Under the pieces are notes generated by a model, which was not told the origin of the DNA, did not search any database, and saw only the letters and a list, made by a program, of their open reading frames with translations. Below are positions 8,759 to 15,902 of a stretch of 64,000 nucleotides of DNA, one piece after another. Origin of the DNA: Pseudoalteromonas piscicida (GTDB lineage: Bacteria > Pseudomonadota > Gammaproteobacteria > Enterobacterales > Alteromonadaceae); the NCBI RefSeq assembly GCF_002208135.1, contig NZ_CP021646.1, positions 1,471,501-1,535,500 of the forward strand. The letters run 5' to 3'. Both the position numbers and the translations under genes were made by a program. Position 1 is the stretch's first letter. Each line of letters starts with the position of its first letter.

Positions 8759-9225
8759 GGTCAAGTAAGCATAACGATTCTTTTTAGCTGCTTTTAAGCA
8801 GCTAATTTGTACCTGCAATTCTTAAATCTGTTCACTTCGCTATGTCGGTTAGCCTTTAAATCGTTTACGGCAAACACATATAGGGGCGTTACGCCGTAAT
8901 CTCTTAATGCGATCTCATCGCTGCCTAAATCAGTCGATACAACTCATCGTTTAGGGCCACTAGACATTCATCGGTTAACCTTAATTTGGCGCTACTCAAG
9001 GGGATGGCTCATTCGTCCAGTTAGTTAAAGGCTCAGCTAAGGTGTAAACGATTTAACTCATTGCTTAAATTAATGCGCACCAATGGGGTGTCTAATCAAG
9101 GCGAAATAGCTTATTACTTCGACAACACTTACCTGTAAAATTCAGCTTTTGCTGACAAAAACACAAATAGTACATGGTTGTTCATGCTTATCTAGTTAGG
9201 TGTATAGCTCACCCCATTGTGCGAC
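8759..9225 (-). ncRNA. Non-coding end of the IS, candidate guide (seek/bridge) RNA region
   Basis: No open frame of any size fits this 467-bp stretch between the inverted repeat and the transposase stop. It has strong secondary-structure potential. TTAGCTGCTT/AAGCAGCTAA form a 10-bp perfect stem at 8784-8805, and a 13-bp inverted repeat pairs TTAAATCGTTTAC (8856-8868) with GTAAACGATTTAA (9044-9056). IS110/IS1111 transposases use an RNA from a non-coding end of the element to choose the target, and in the IS1111 group it is made downstream of the transposase. The RNA call here is inference; exact ends cannot be read from sequence alone. Confidence 0.4.
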
Positions 9226-10269
9226 TTAACTTTTTAAAAAACGTTCATCATCGAATACCGTTTTATTCTTCAACATAAAATAAACACAGCGCCCGAGCTT
9301 ATGGGCGAGCACTGAGAGTGCTTTGGCTTTACTCATGCGCTTTTGTAATTTGTTTAAGTAGTTCCGAGCTTTGTCGTTGCCACGTAAATAAAGCACTGCG
9401 GCTTCACTGAATGCCCATTTTAAGTGGCCATTACCAATTTTATTGCCACTGGTGCCATAGGTTTTGCCAGCAGATTCTGCTTTACACTTAACGAGCCGAC
9501 AATAAGATGCGAACGTTTGTACAGACTCAAAGCGGTTAATGTCACCAATTTCATACAAAATTGTCATGGCTAGAATAAGGCCAATGCCTGGTATGGTGCG
9601 AAGCTGCGCATAATAGTTTGGTTGATGTTTTTTAGCTTTGCTTTCTAAATAATATTCAAGCTTTTTAAGCTCTTCTGCGTAAGCATCTAGAATGGCCAAG
9701 TCAAAGTTAACATTGAGTTGAACGGCTTGGTCGTCAAAGCGCGTTTGGAATTCTTGTCGAACGCATTTGTTTTTCATGTGTAATTCGAGCGGTGGGTAGT
9801 TGTACTGACTATTTGTATTAACTATATGCGCTTTCAGTTGTGCACCATGCTGAACCAGCCGCGTTCTTCTACGCAGTAAATCACGGGTTGAACGCATATT
9901 AGCAGGGTAATTGTAAGCCAGCGGGAAGTTGCCACCACGCAGCAAACTGGCAATTTTATAAGAATCAATCTTATCGTTTTTGGCTTTGCCACCATGAATG
10001 GCTGTCATGTAAAGCGCATGACCAAGTACAAAATCGATATCATGTTCAGCACATAAGTCACTCACCCAATACCAACAATGCATGCACTCGACCCCAATAA
10101 CAATATCTTCGAGATAAGGCAAAATCAGTTTGAGTAATTCATGTTTATCAGCTTTTATTTTCTGATGAACCACTTTATTACCACGCTCATCAAGAATGCA
10201 AACGTATAAAATGCGTGCATGCAGGTCAATTCCACAATAATATTTGTGAAAAGTAGTATAGGATTTCAT
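9226..10269 (-). CDS. IS110-family transposase (DEDD)
   Basis: This recombinase mobilises the surrounding element. The 347-residue protein has the RuvC-like DEDD N-terminal domain, with candidate acidic residues Asp15 (GIDLHA), Glu61 (GVECMH), and Asp99/Asp102 (NDKIDS). A coiled middle follows, then the Tnp_20 C-terminal domain with PGIGLILAMTILYEIGD and a serine in SAGKTYGTSG near residue 266 that may be the nucleophile. The frame is intact, with AAGGAG properly spaced before the ATG, so the element may be active. It is the only gene of the IS and points back towards intI. Confidence 0.92.
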   Translation of the reverse strand: MKSYTTFHKYYCGIDLHARILYVCILDERGNKVVHQKIKADKHELLKLILPYLEDIVIGVECMHCWYWVSDLCAEHDIDFVLGHALYMTAIHGGKAKNDKIDSYKIASLLRGGNFPLAYNYPANMRSTRDLLRRRTRLVQHGAQLKAHIVNTNSQYNYPPLELHMKNKCVRQEFQTRFDDQAVQLNVNFDLAILDAYAEELKKLEYYLESKAKKHQPNYYAQLRTIPGIGLILAMTILYEIGDINRFESVQTFASYCRLVKCKAESAGKTYGTSGNKIGNGHLKWAFSEAAVLYLRGNDKARNYLNKLQKRMSKAKALSVLAHKLGRCVYFMLKNKTVFDDERFLKS

Positions 10270-10299
10270 TGAGCTTTCTCCTTTTGGTTTGGTCGCCTT

Positions 10300-10324
10300 G
10301 AAGTTTAGCTGTTCGCTAAACTTC
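10300..10324. repeat. Perfect hairpin in the IS leader
   Basis: GAAGTTTAGC and GCTAAACTTC form a 10-bp perfect stem with a 5-base loop between the inverted repeat and the transposase start. It may be part of the transposase leader RNA or a recombinase recognition structure. Confidence 0.55.
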
Positions 10325-10340
10325 GGGGAGAAGGTTCAAT

Positions 10341-10421
10341 AAGTATCAAGTGGCTGTTGGCGGACGCACCTACGCTAGCGCTATGGTGCGCTACGGTGCG
10401 CCCCATATGGCGGCGTTAGCA
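10341..10421 (+). other. Right half of the interrupted attC
   Basis: Beyond the IS repeat lies a GC-rich, self-complementary stretch containing CGCACC/GGTGCG and TAGCGCTA, ending in CATATG (10404) and GTTAGCA (10415-10421). CTAAC of the left arm pairs with GTTAG here and CATATG with CATATG. The last box departs from GTTRRRY at one position. This is read as the distal part of the cassette attC. From 10422 to 10542 I see no gene; a short open stretch there on the minus strand may be a gene remnant. Confidence 0.5.
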
Positions 10422-10542
10422 CTACTAGGAAGTGTGATGATAACTTTCTTTTGAAACCGCGAGAATGTACACCGGTGAACGCCCAGATTTACCATTAGCG
10501 CGAGTATTCGGGGTAACTTCGTTTGAAATTGGTAGAGATAAT

Positions 10543-11439
10543 TCAATCGAAGCGGTATTGCTGATAGGTTGAAGTCAATAGCGCAACAAACTCCCTTACC
10601 TTTGCGGGAGTATATTGCTTTGACAAGTACAGTGCGTGAATAGGATAACTTTCATCGTGTAGTTCAGGTAGTAGCTGTACACAACTGCCCATAGTCAATT
10701 CATCTTTAAATGCCCATAGTGGCCCGTAATGCACACCAAGGCCAGCGGTTACCCAATTTTTTACTACTGCAACACTGTTGGCGATGAGTTTACCACTTAC
10801 CGCAACGGCTTCACGATGCAGGCCTTTACCAAGAATGAGCTGATCACCAAGCTTAGGTTTATTGTAAAAGATAAAATCCAGTTTGCTTAAATCACTGAAG
10901 CGTTGTGGTTGTCCCATGCGTTCAATATACGATTTAGAGGCCACCAAGACCCGTGGTACATGGCCTAGTTGTCGGCAAATCAAGGAGGAGTCATCCAGTT
11001 TACCAATCCTGATTGCGATATCGATTTGTTTAGCCTTGAGATCTTCAAAATGACTACCGAGCAGTAACTCGATATTGAGGTCTGGATAGGTGGTTACCAT
11101 GGTTTGTACCACAGGTGCAATGAAGCGCTCGGCGAAGTCGTGTGGAGCTGCAACCCTTAATGTACCAGAAGGCAGTGCTGAGGTGCCTGAAATCGACTCT
11201 TCTAATTCCCTTTTTTCATCTAGTAATTGTTTTACGCCTTTATAGTACTCAAGCCCAACTTCAGTTGCGGCCGTTTGCTTGGTGGAGCGCTGCAACAGTT
11301 TTACGCCTAATCGACTTTCTAGGTTTGCGAGCTTTCGGCTTACTGAAGAGGGATCGGTACCTATCACTTCAGCCGCGGATTTGAGGCTGCCAGATTCAAC
11401 GGTGAGTACAAACAAATCTTCTTCAGTAATCGATTTCAT
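10543..11439 (-). CDS. LysR-family transcriptional regulator
   Basis: A 298-residue LysR regulator. The N-terminal winged helix-turn-helix covers about residues 1-60 (SLKSAAEVIGTDPSSVSRKLANLE...LGVKLLQRS), followed by a substrate-binding domain from about residue 90 (GTLRVAAPHDFAERFIAPVV). It belongs to the LTTR group that often controls a neighbouring oxidoreductase. It is divergent from an SDR gene 109 bp away, so it probably regulates that gene and itself from the shared region; this is inferred from arrangement only. The effector is not predictable. It marks the return to ordinary chromosome after the integron remnant. Confidence 0.92.
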   Translation of the reverse strand: MKSITEEDLFVLTVESGSLKSAAEVIGTDPSSVSRKLANLESRLGVKLLQRSTKQTAATEVGLEYYKGVKQLLDEKRELEESISGTSALPSGTLRVAAPHDFAERFIAPVVQTMVTTYPDLNIELLLGSHFEDLKAKQIDIAIRIGKLDDSSLICRQLGHVPRVLVASKSYIERMGQPQRFSDLSKLDFIFYNKPKLGDQLILGKGLHREAVAVSGKLIANSVAVVKNWVTAGLGVHYGPLWAFKDELTMGSCVQLLPELHDESYPIHALYLSKQYTPAKVREFVALLTSTYQQYRFD

Positions 11440-11548
11440 AGCGGATGTAAAAAATGCAATTAGTAAATGACTAAAATCACTATACCTGTATCCGTTTCAC
11501 CTAGCTACACTAAAAGTCAATTGAATATTTCAAGTAGGAGCAATACGT

Positions 11549-12304
11549 ATGTCTAAGCAATTAACAGGTAAGGTCGCATTTATTACTGGGTCATCCAAAA
11601 ATATGGGAAAGGATTTTGCCATTGCGCTGGCAAAGCAAGGCGCTGATCTTGTTATTCACTATCATAGTGCGCATTCTAAACCACAAGCACTTGAAACCCA
11701 GAAGGAAGTTGAAGCATTAGGTGTTAGGACGACTCTGGTACACGGAGATGTTAGCAATAAAGCGCAGGTAATGAATATATTTGAGCATATTATTAGTGAA
11801 TTTGGAGGCATAGATATCGTTATAAACAATGCTGGGACTATCAGCAAAAAACCATTTGTTGAATATAGCGAGGAAGACTTTGACAGGCTATTTGGGATCA
11901 ACTGTAAAGGGGCGTTTTTTGTGATGCAAGAGGCCGCTAAACATATTCGTGACAACGGTAGGATTATTAATATGGGCACTTCGTTGTTGGCAGCATTTAC
12001 AGGCAACTATGCACTTTATGCTGGCTCAAAAGCACCACTTGAGCATTTCACTCGTGCGCTGGCGAAAGAAATCGGGCATCGAGGGGTAACGGTCAATATC
12101 ATTGCACCAGGTCCAATTGACACTGACTTTTTCCATGGTGAAGAAAATGAGCAAACCGTGAATTACTTAAAGTCAGCAAGTGTAATGAACCGACTGGGGC
12201 AAGTGGATGATATTACCCCTGCGGTGCTTTATCTTGCGTCGGAGCAATCACGCTGGACGACTGGGCAAACGTTGTTTGTTAACGGAGGCTTTGTCACGCG
12301 TTAA
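11549..12304 (+). CDS. SDR-family oxidoreductase (FabG-like)
   Basis: A 251-residue classical short-chain dehydrogenase. The cofactor motif TGSSKNMGKDFA is near residue 14, NNAG near residue 92, and the catalytic serine in NMGTS is followed by YALYAGSK (YxxxK). The C-terminal segment IAPGPIDTDFF and WTTGQTLFVNGG is typical of 3-oxoacyl/keto reductases. The start has AGTAGGAG at good spacing. It is divergently paired with the LysR gene, which is its likely regulator. A short dyad TTGAATATTTCAA (11521-11533) lies just upstream of the ribosome site. The substrate is unknown; FabG itself is unlikely, because no fatty-acid genes are nearby. Confidence 0.9.
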   Translation: MSKQLTGKVAFITGSSKNMGKDFAIALAKQGADLVIHYHSAHSKPQALETQKEVEALGVRTTLVHGDVSNKAQVMNIFEHIISEFGGIDIVINNAGTISKKPFVEYSEEDFDRLFGINCKGAFFVMQEAAKHIRDNGRIINMGTSLLAAFTGNYALYAGSKAPLEHFTRALAKEIGHRGVTVNIIAPGPIDTDFFHGEENEQTVNYLKSASVMNRLGQVDDITPAVLYLASEQSRWTTGQTLFVNGGFVTR

Positions 12305-12349
12305 GTATGCTATTAGGGCACAAGTCGCTTAGGCGGTTTGTGCTAACGT

Positions 12350-12640
12350 TTAGCTCGCCAACAAGGTGGTAAAAGTGGCGCCATTTCCAGCTTTGGAATT
12401 GACTTTTAAGTCACCGTTTAAATATTTTTTGACGAGATTATAGGTGACGGAAAGTCCAAGCCCAGCATGACCATGTTGGCGAGCTGTGGTGTGAAAGGGC
12501 TCAAAGATCCGATTCAGGATCTCATTACTCATACCGATCCGATGCCTTCATCTTTGACTCGAATAAATCTTTTATTGTCAGTGCTCTATAAACGAACAGA
12601 CGCAAATGGCTGAGTGTCGCTATCATTACTAAAACCATCC
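12350..12640 (-). pseudogene. Remnant of a sensor histidine kinase (ATPase end)
   Basis: The last 60 codons read the G1/G2 part of a histidine kinase HATPase domain: EILNRIFEPFHTT, then GHAGLGLSVTYNLVKKYLNG and a GNGATFTTLL end. Just upstream the N-box-like text FIRVKDEGIG continues, but one base out of frame (the break is near 12533-12537), and further upstream there is an in-frame TAG at 12586-12588. Nothing recognisable as a dimerisation or sensor domain is left. It is a decayed gene fragment, perhaps left by a deletion that joined it to the bla-like module. Confidence 0.75.
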
Positions 12641-12777
12641 CTTGATTTATTGCGCTTTGAACCGTTGCAATATGCGTACATTCAGAGCACTCATTTTTTA
12701 AATATTAACTTGAGTGAGTATAAGTACAGTTGTCAATGTCGGCATTTTTTGTTGTGAAGATTCAAAAAATCACAATG

Positions 12778-12793
12778 TGCGACTTGTGTCGCA
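12778..12793. promoter_or_regulatory. Operator dyad 1 for the BlaI-like repressor
   Basis: TGCGACTTGTGTCGCA has perfect 6-bp arms (TGCGAC/GTCGCA) with a 4-base centre, 51 bp before the repressor start codon. BlaI/MecI proteins bind such short dyads next to their own genes. The assignment is by position and repetition with dyad 2. Confidence 0.6.
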
Positions 12794-12811
12794 ATTTTTT
12801 GTTTGTTAGTG

Positions 12812-12827
12812 TGTGACACGTGTCGCA
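12812..12827. promoter_or_regulatory. Operator dyad 2 for the BlaI-like repressor
   Basis: TGTGACACGTGTCGCA is a second copy of the same 16-bp pattern (one arm base differs) centred 34 bp after dyad 1, about three helical turns, so two dimers could bind on the same face. It lies 17 bp before the start codon. Confidence 0.6.
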
Positions 12828-12844
12828 GTTGTGAGAAAAAAACA

Positions 12845-13225
12845 ATGAAACCTAACTCAACCGAACTAATCATTTTGAAGGTCCTTTGGCGTGAACAGCC
12901 AAGAACGGGCAAAGAAATTCACACAGAAATAGGATTAAAGCTCAGCTGGAGCTACTCATCAACTCGAAAAACCCTTGAAAGAATGTGTGAAAAGGGTTAT
13001 CTCGCCGAGCAAATGCAAGGCAATAAAAAAATATACTCAGCTGTCCTAGCTAAGGTACCGACACTCGCACTTTATGCACAAGAGTTTGCAAAGCAAATCA
13101 TGGAGTTAGATGAGCCACTTCCAGTCGCTATGTTTTCAGATAGTAAGTTAATTGCAGCGGATGAATTAGATGAATTGGAAGCCATGTTAGATGCGTTGGC
13201 TAAGACGCAAGGTGATAAAGAGTAG
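12845..13225 (+). CDS. BlaI/MecI-like transcriptional repressor
   Basis: A 126-residue penicillinase-repressor-family protein. The winged helix is at residues 5-75 (ELIILKVLWREQPRTGKEIH, then SWSYSSTRKTLERMCEKGYL) and a C-terminal helical dimerisation part follows. In BlaI/MecI this tail is cut by the BlaR1/MecR1 protease or its product to relieve repression. The ATG at 12845 gives the normal family N-terminus; an upstream TTG at 12803 would place the second operator inside the gene. Two dyads upstream suggest autoregulation of this three-gene operon. No beta-lactamase is present nearby; the partner genes carry peptidoglycan-peptidase domains. Confidence 0.88.
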   Translation: MKPNSTELIILKVLWREQPRTGKEIHTEIGLKLSWSYSSTRKTLERMCEKGYLAEQMQGNKKIYSAVLAKVPTLALYAQEFAKQIMELDEPLPVAMFSDSKLIAADELDELEAMLDALAKTQGDKE

Positions 13226-13228
13226 GGT

Positions 13229-14557
13229 ATGGAGCTAATATTACTTTCGGTCTTGCTGTGGGTGGCGCTGAGTGGCTTAACGTACGCGCTTGGAGTGAAA
13301 TTTTCCGCTCGGTATGTACAGAATAAAGGACTTTGGTGGGGCGTGCTGGTAGTGACTTTTGTGCCTTGGATCCCACTTGAACACATGGAGCAACACAACG
13401 TCATTCCAGCCGTATTGTTTAATGCCAATTTACAACAATTTGCAGAGCCGCTGCTGGCAATGACGAAGCGCACTCAAGTTGGGTCTGACTGGCTAAACCT
13501 GACGCTCATGGCTTTATTTATAGTCTATTGCGTTGGACTTATTGCTCATTTTTTGGTACTTGGGCGACAGTATTGGCGAGTAAAACGCCTCTGTAGTACC
13601 GCCTCAAAAATAAAGCTCGGCGCACGGAGTTGCTATCAATTGCCAATTACTTACTCTCCTTTTGTGTTCGGACTGTGGCAACCTAAAGTGTATTTGCCGG
13701 TGGAATTTGACACGTTACCAGAGGCAGAGCAGCAAGCACTTATTCTGCATGAGTTAACTCACATAGATAAAGGCGATCATATTGCCGTCGTAATTTGGCG
13801 AATACTCGCGACGCTTGCTTGGTTTAATCCGTTTATTGCAAAAATGGAACAGGGCTTTATTCGAGCGATGGAATATCGCTGTGATGAGGTAACGATAGCG
13901 AAGCATAGCCTTGAGCCTTTGACTTATAGTAAAGCATTAATGAACTCTTTAAAACGGGCTGCTGCGCAGCCGAAAACGATGAATATGACAGCAAGTTTTG
14001 CGTCTAATTCATTGACTTTAGATGACTATAAAAAGCGTTTTAGCGTTATTCTTACATCTAAAAAGAAGCCAAATAACCTGGTGTTGATAGGGTTTTTTGT
14101 GTTGCTTAGTTCAGGTTTAGCCTATGGCAATATTCAGTGGACAATGGGAACGGCAAAGGTCAGTAAAACATGGACCTACCCAGTCGCCAGTCCTGAAATA
14201 ACATCAAAGTTTGGGCATGTATCGAGCTTTCGTCACAATAAAGCACACCAAGGACTGGATTTAGCCGGTGGTGTTGGCGAACCTGCGATGGCGGTTGCCA
14301 GCGGCACGGTCACGATTGCTGATGATAAAACCTTGCCTGAGAATTACGGTAAAGTGGTGTTGATCCATCATGACAATGGTTATCAAAGTCTCTACGCACA
14401 CCTTGATAGCATTGATGTTGAAGTGGGTGAGCAAGTATCGCAAGGGGAAGTGATCGGTACCATAGGTGAAACAGGTCGAGTCACTGGTCCACATTTACAT
14501 CTAGAAGCTCTGCATAACAACACGCGCATTGATCCGCTGACCTTATTGGAAAATTAA
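13229..14557 (+). CDS. BlaR1-like M56 membrane peptidase fused to an M23 domain
   Basis: A two-domain membrane protein of 442 residues. The N-terminal part (to about 280) is an M56 zinc peptidase like BlaR1/MecR1. It has several membrane helices, HELTH at 174-178 and a third-ligand region EYRCDE at 215-220. A membrane segment at about 282-302 is followed by an external M23/LytM domain with all key residues: His340 and Asp344 (HQGLD), His391 (YAHL), His422 and His424 (HLHLE). In BlaR1 that position holds the penicillin-binding sensor. Here the sensor would instead be a peptidoglycan endopeptidase-like domain that may sense or cut wall cross-links. It starts 3 bases after the repressor gene and precedes an M23 lipoprotein gene by one base. 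The domains are clear; the signalling role is inference. Confidence 0.88.
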   Translation: MELILLSVLLWVALSGLTYALGVKFSARYVQNKGLWWGVLVVTFVPWIPLEHMEQHNVIPAVLFNANLQQFAEPLLAMTKRTQVGSDWLNLTLMALFIVYCVGLIAHFLVLGRQYWRVKRLCSTASKIKLGARSCYQLPITYSPFVFGLWQPKVYLPVEFDTLPEAEQQALILHELTHIDKGDHIAVVIWRILATLAWFNPFIAKMEQGFIRAMEYRCDEVTIAKHSLEPLTYSKALMNSLKRAAAQPKTMNMTASFASNSLTLDDYKKRFSVILTSKKKPNNLVLIGFFVLLSSGLAYGNIQWTMGTAKVSKTWTYPVASPEITSKFGHVSSFRHNKAHQGLDLAGGVGEPAMAVASGTVTIADDKTLPENYGKVVLIHHDNGYQSLYAHLDSIDVEVGEQVSQGEVIGTIGETGRVTGPHLHLEALHNNTRIDPLTLLEN

Positions 14558-14558
14558 C

Positions 14559-15902
14559 ATGATTAAAAAGCTTTCTATCGCCATTGCAATGATGGCAACT
14601 TTTGGCTGCTCGAAACAACCCGAGCAGACTCATTCGGATAATAAAGCGCAAGAGAGCACCCTTGTATCGGCGCAACCAGATCGAGACCAAGCTGTGGTAC
14701 ATAATGAAACCGCTGAAAATTCGGTCGCTTCACAAATTACACAGGAAATAAAGCCAGCTCAGGATATTCGTTTACTTGAACTTAAATCGGGTGAGAGTTT
14801 AGCTAATCTCTTAAGTGAGTTTGCATTCAGTGACCGCGATAGTTGGTTGGTGGAGCAAGCCGTGAGTACGTGGACATCACTGACTAAACTTAGGGCTGGA
14901 CAGTTAATAGAAGCAGAGCTTGTAGACGGACAAGTACAGCAGATCCGCTTTGAATATGCATTTGCACAGGTTATTGAGATTAAAAGAGTAGATGAACAGT
15001 GGCATGCATCGCTAAGTGAGCTTGAAACCGTCACGCAAACAAAGCGTTTATCGACAAGCATAGATTCTAGTTTTTTCGTGGACGCCAGCAAAATCGGAGT
15101 ACCTAACGACATTATCAATCAAAGTATTGTGGCCTTATCTCACCTTGTCGATTTTCAAAGAGAGGTATATGCCGGCGACCAAATCGATTTTGTCTTTCAA
15201 GAACAGCAGATTGTAGCAGCCACAGAGTTACTCAAGCAAATCTCAAAGGCTTCAGAATTACAACATGTAGCGCTACTTTCAGGAAAAGAAAAATACCGCT
15301 TATACCGATTTACTGATAATGACGGAACAACCGCTTTCTACCACCCTGATGGTACCCTCGCGCAAAGCTTTTTAATGAAAACGCCGCTTAACGGTGCTCG
15401 ATTATCGTCAAACTTCGGTAAACGTCATCACCCAGTATTAGGTTATACCCGAATGCACAAAGGGATCGATTTTGGAGCGCCTGTTGGTACGCCTATTATG
15501 GCTGCGGGCGCAGGAAAAGTACTCAAAACCGGGTGGGGCGGCAGCTTTGGTAATCGCGTAGTGTTAGAACACGGTAAAGGCTATCAAACACTTTATGCTC
15601 ACTTAAATGGCTTTGCGAACGGCCTCAAGGCTGGGACGCGAGTAAAGCAAGGCGATGTGATTGGTTATCTTGGTAATACCGGCCTGTCGCAGGCGCGTCA
15701 CTTACATTATGAGGTGCATAAAGACGGAAAAGCCATCAATCCACTCACCCTAAAACAACCTAAAAATACTAAGCTGAGTGACGCGAAACTTGACGAATTT
15801 AGCGCGCAGGTAGCACAAATTACCACACTGCTCGATAGCGAAAACACAAAACTAGCTCACAATGAAGGACAGTCGGGCAGCATGGGTAATGCCGATGACT
15901 AG
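14559..15902 (+). CDS. M23 peptidoglycan endopeptidase lipoprotein (MepM/OapA-like)
   Basis: A lipoprotein of 447 residues with a short signal and lipobox TFGC at about residue 20. A low-complexity linker runs to about 70, followed by a domain resembling the LysM/OapA-like and Csd3-type N-terminal region of MepM (residues 70-250, e.g. ELKSGESLANLLSEFAFSD). The C-terminal LytM domain has intact ligands His300 and Asp304 (HKGID), His348 (YAHL), and His381 and His383 (HLHYE). By family it is a periplasmic D,D-endopeptidase opening peptide cross-links. It starts 1 base after the M56-M23 gene, so the two are coupled. It is the probable output gene of the module, controlled by the BlaI-like repressor. 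Confidence 0.87.
   Translation: MIKKLSIAIAMMATFGCSKQPEQTHSDNKAQESTLVSAQPDRDQAVVHNETAENSVASQITQEIKPAQDIRLLELKSGESLANLLSEFAFSDRDSWLVEQAVSTWTSLTKLRAGQLIEAELVDGQVQQIRFEYAFAQVIEIKRVDEQWHASLSELETVTQTKRLSTSIDSSFFVDASKIGVPNDIINQSIVALSHLVDFQREVYAGDQIDFVFQEQQIVAATELLKQISKASELQHVALLSGKEKYRLYRFTDNDGTTAFYHPDGTLAQSFLMKTPLNGARLSSNFGKRHHPVLGYTRMHKGIDFGAPVGTPIMAAGAGKVLKTGWGGSFGNRVVLEHGKGYQTLYAHLNGFANGLKAGTRVKQGDVIGYLGNTGLSQARHLHYEVHKDGKAINPLTLKQPKNTKLSDAKLDEFSAQVAQITTLLDSENTKLAHNEGQSGSMGNADD

Larger units (their letters stand above)
8745..10340 (-). mobile_element. IS110-family insertion sequence, IS1111/attC-targeting type
   Basis: The element is bounded by perfect 11-bp subterminal inverted repeats, GAACCTTCTCC at 8748-8758 and GGAGAAGGTTC at 10327-10337, with a single DEDD transposase gene reading leftwards. 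Outer ends are approximate (about 3-7 bases beyond the repeats, as in IS1111 relatives). It sits inside an attC site: the two attC arms flank it. A known subgroup of IS1111 elements inserts specifically into attC sites, which fits. About 470 bp of non-coding DNA lies downstream of the transposase. Length is about 1.6 kb. Confidence 0.8.

Noticed and set aside
8735..8854. A longer attC formed by ACCTAAC (8735) and GTTAGCC (8848), with ACATA/TATGT and GAA/TTC inner pairs
   Set aside because: The inverted repeats at 8748 and 10327 show that DNA after 8748 belongs to the IS, so the pairing is coincidental. The true partner arm lies beyond the IS at 10404-10419.
8850..9130. rRNA-like text such as CCTAAACGATGAG and GATTAGACACCCC on the minus strand
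   Set aside because: The resemblance to 16S rRNA is limited to short scattered words in no consistent order; a structured IS RNA explains it better.
9195..9201. GTTAGGT as another cassette junction
   Set aside because: It is inside the IS non-coding end and has no partner box or hairpin.
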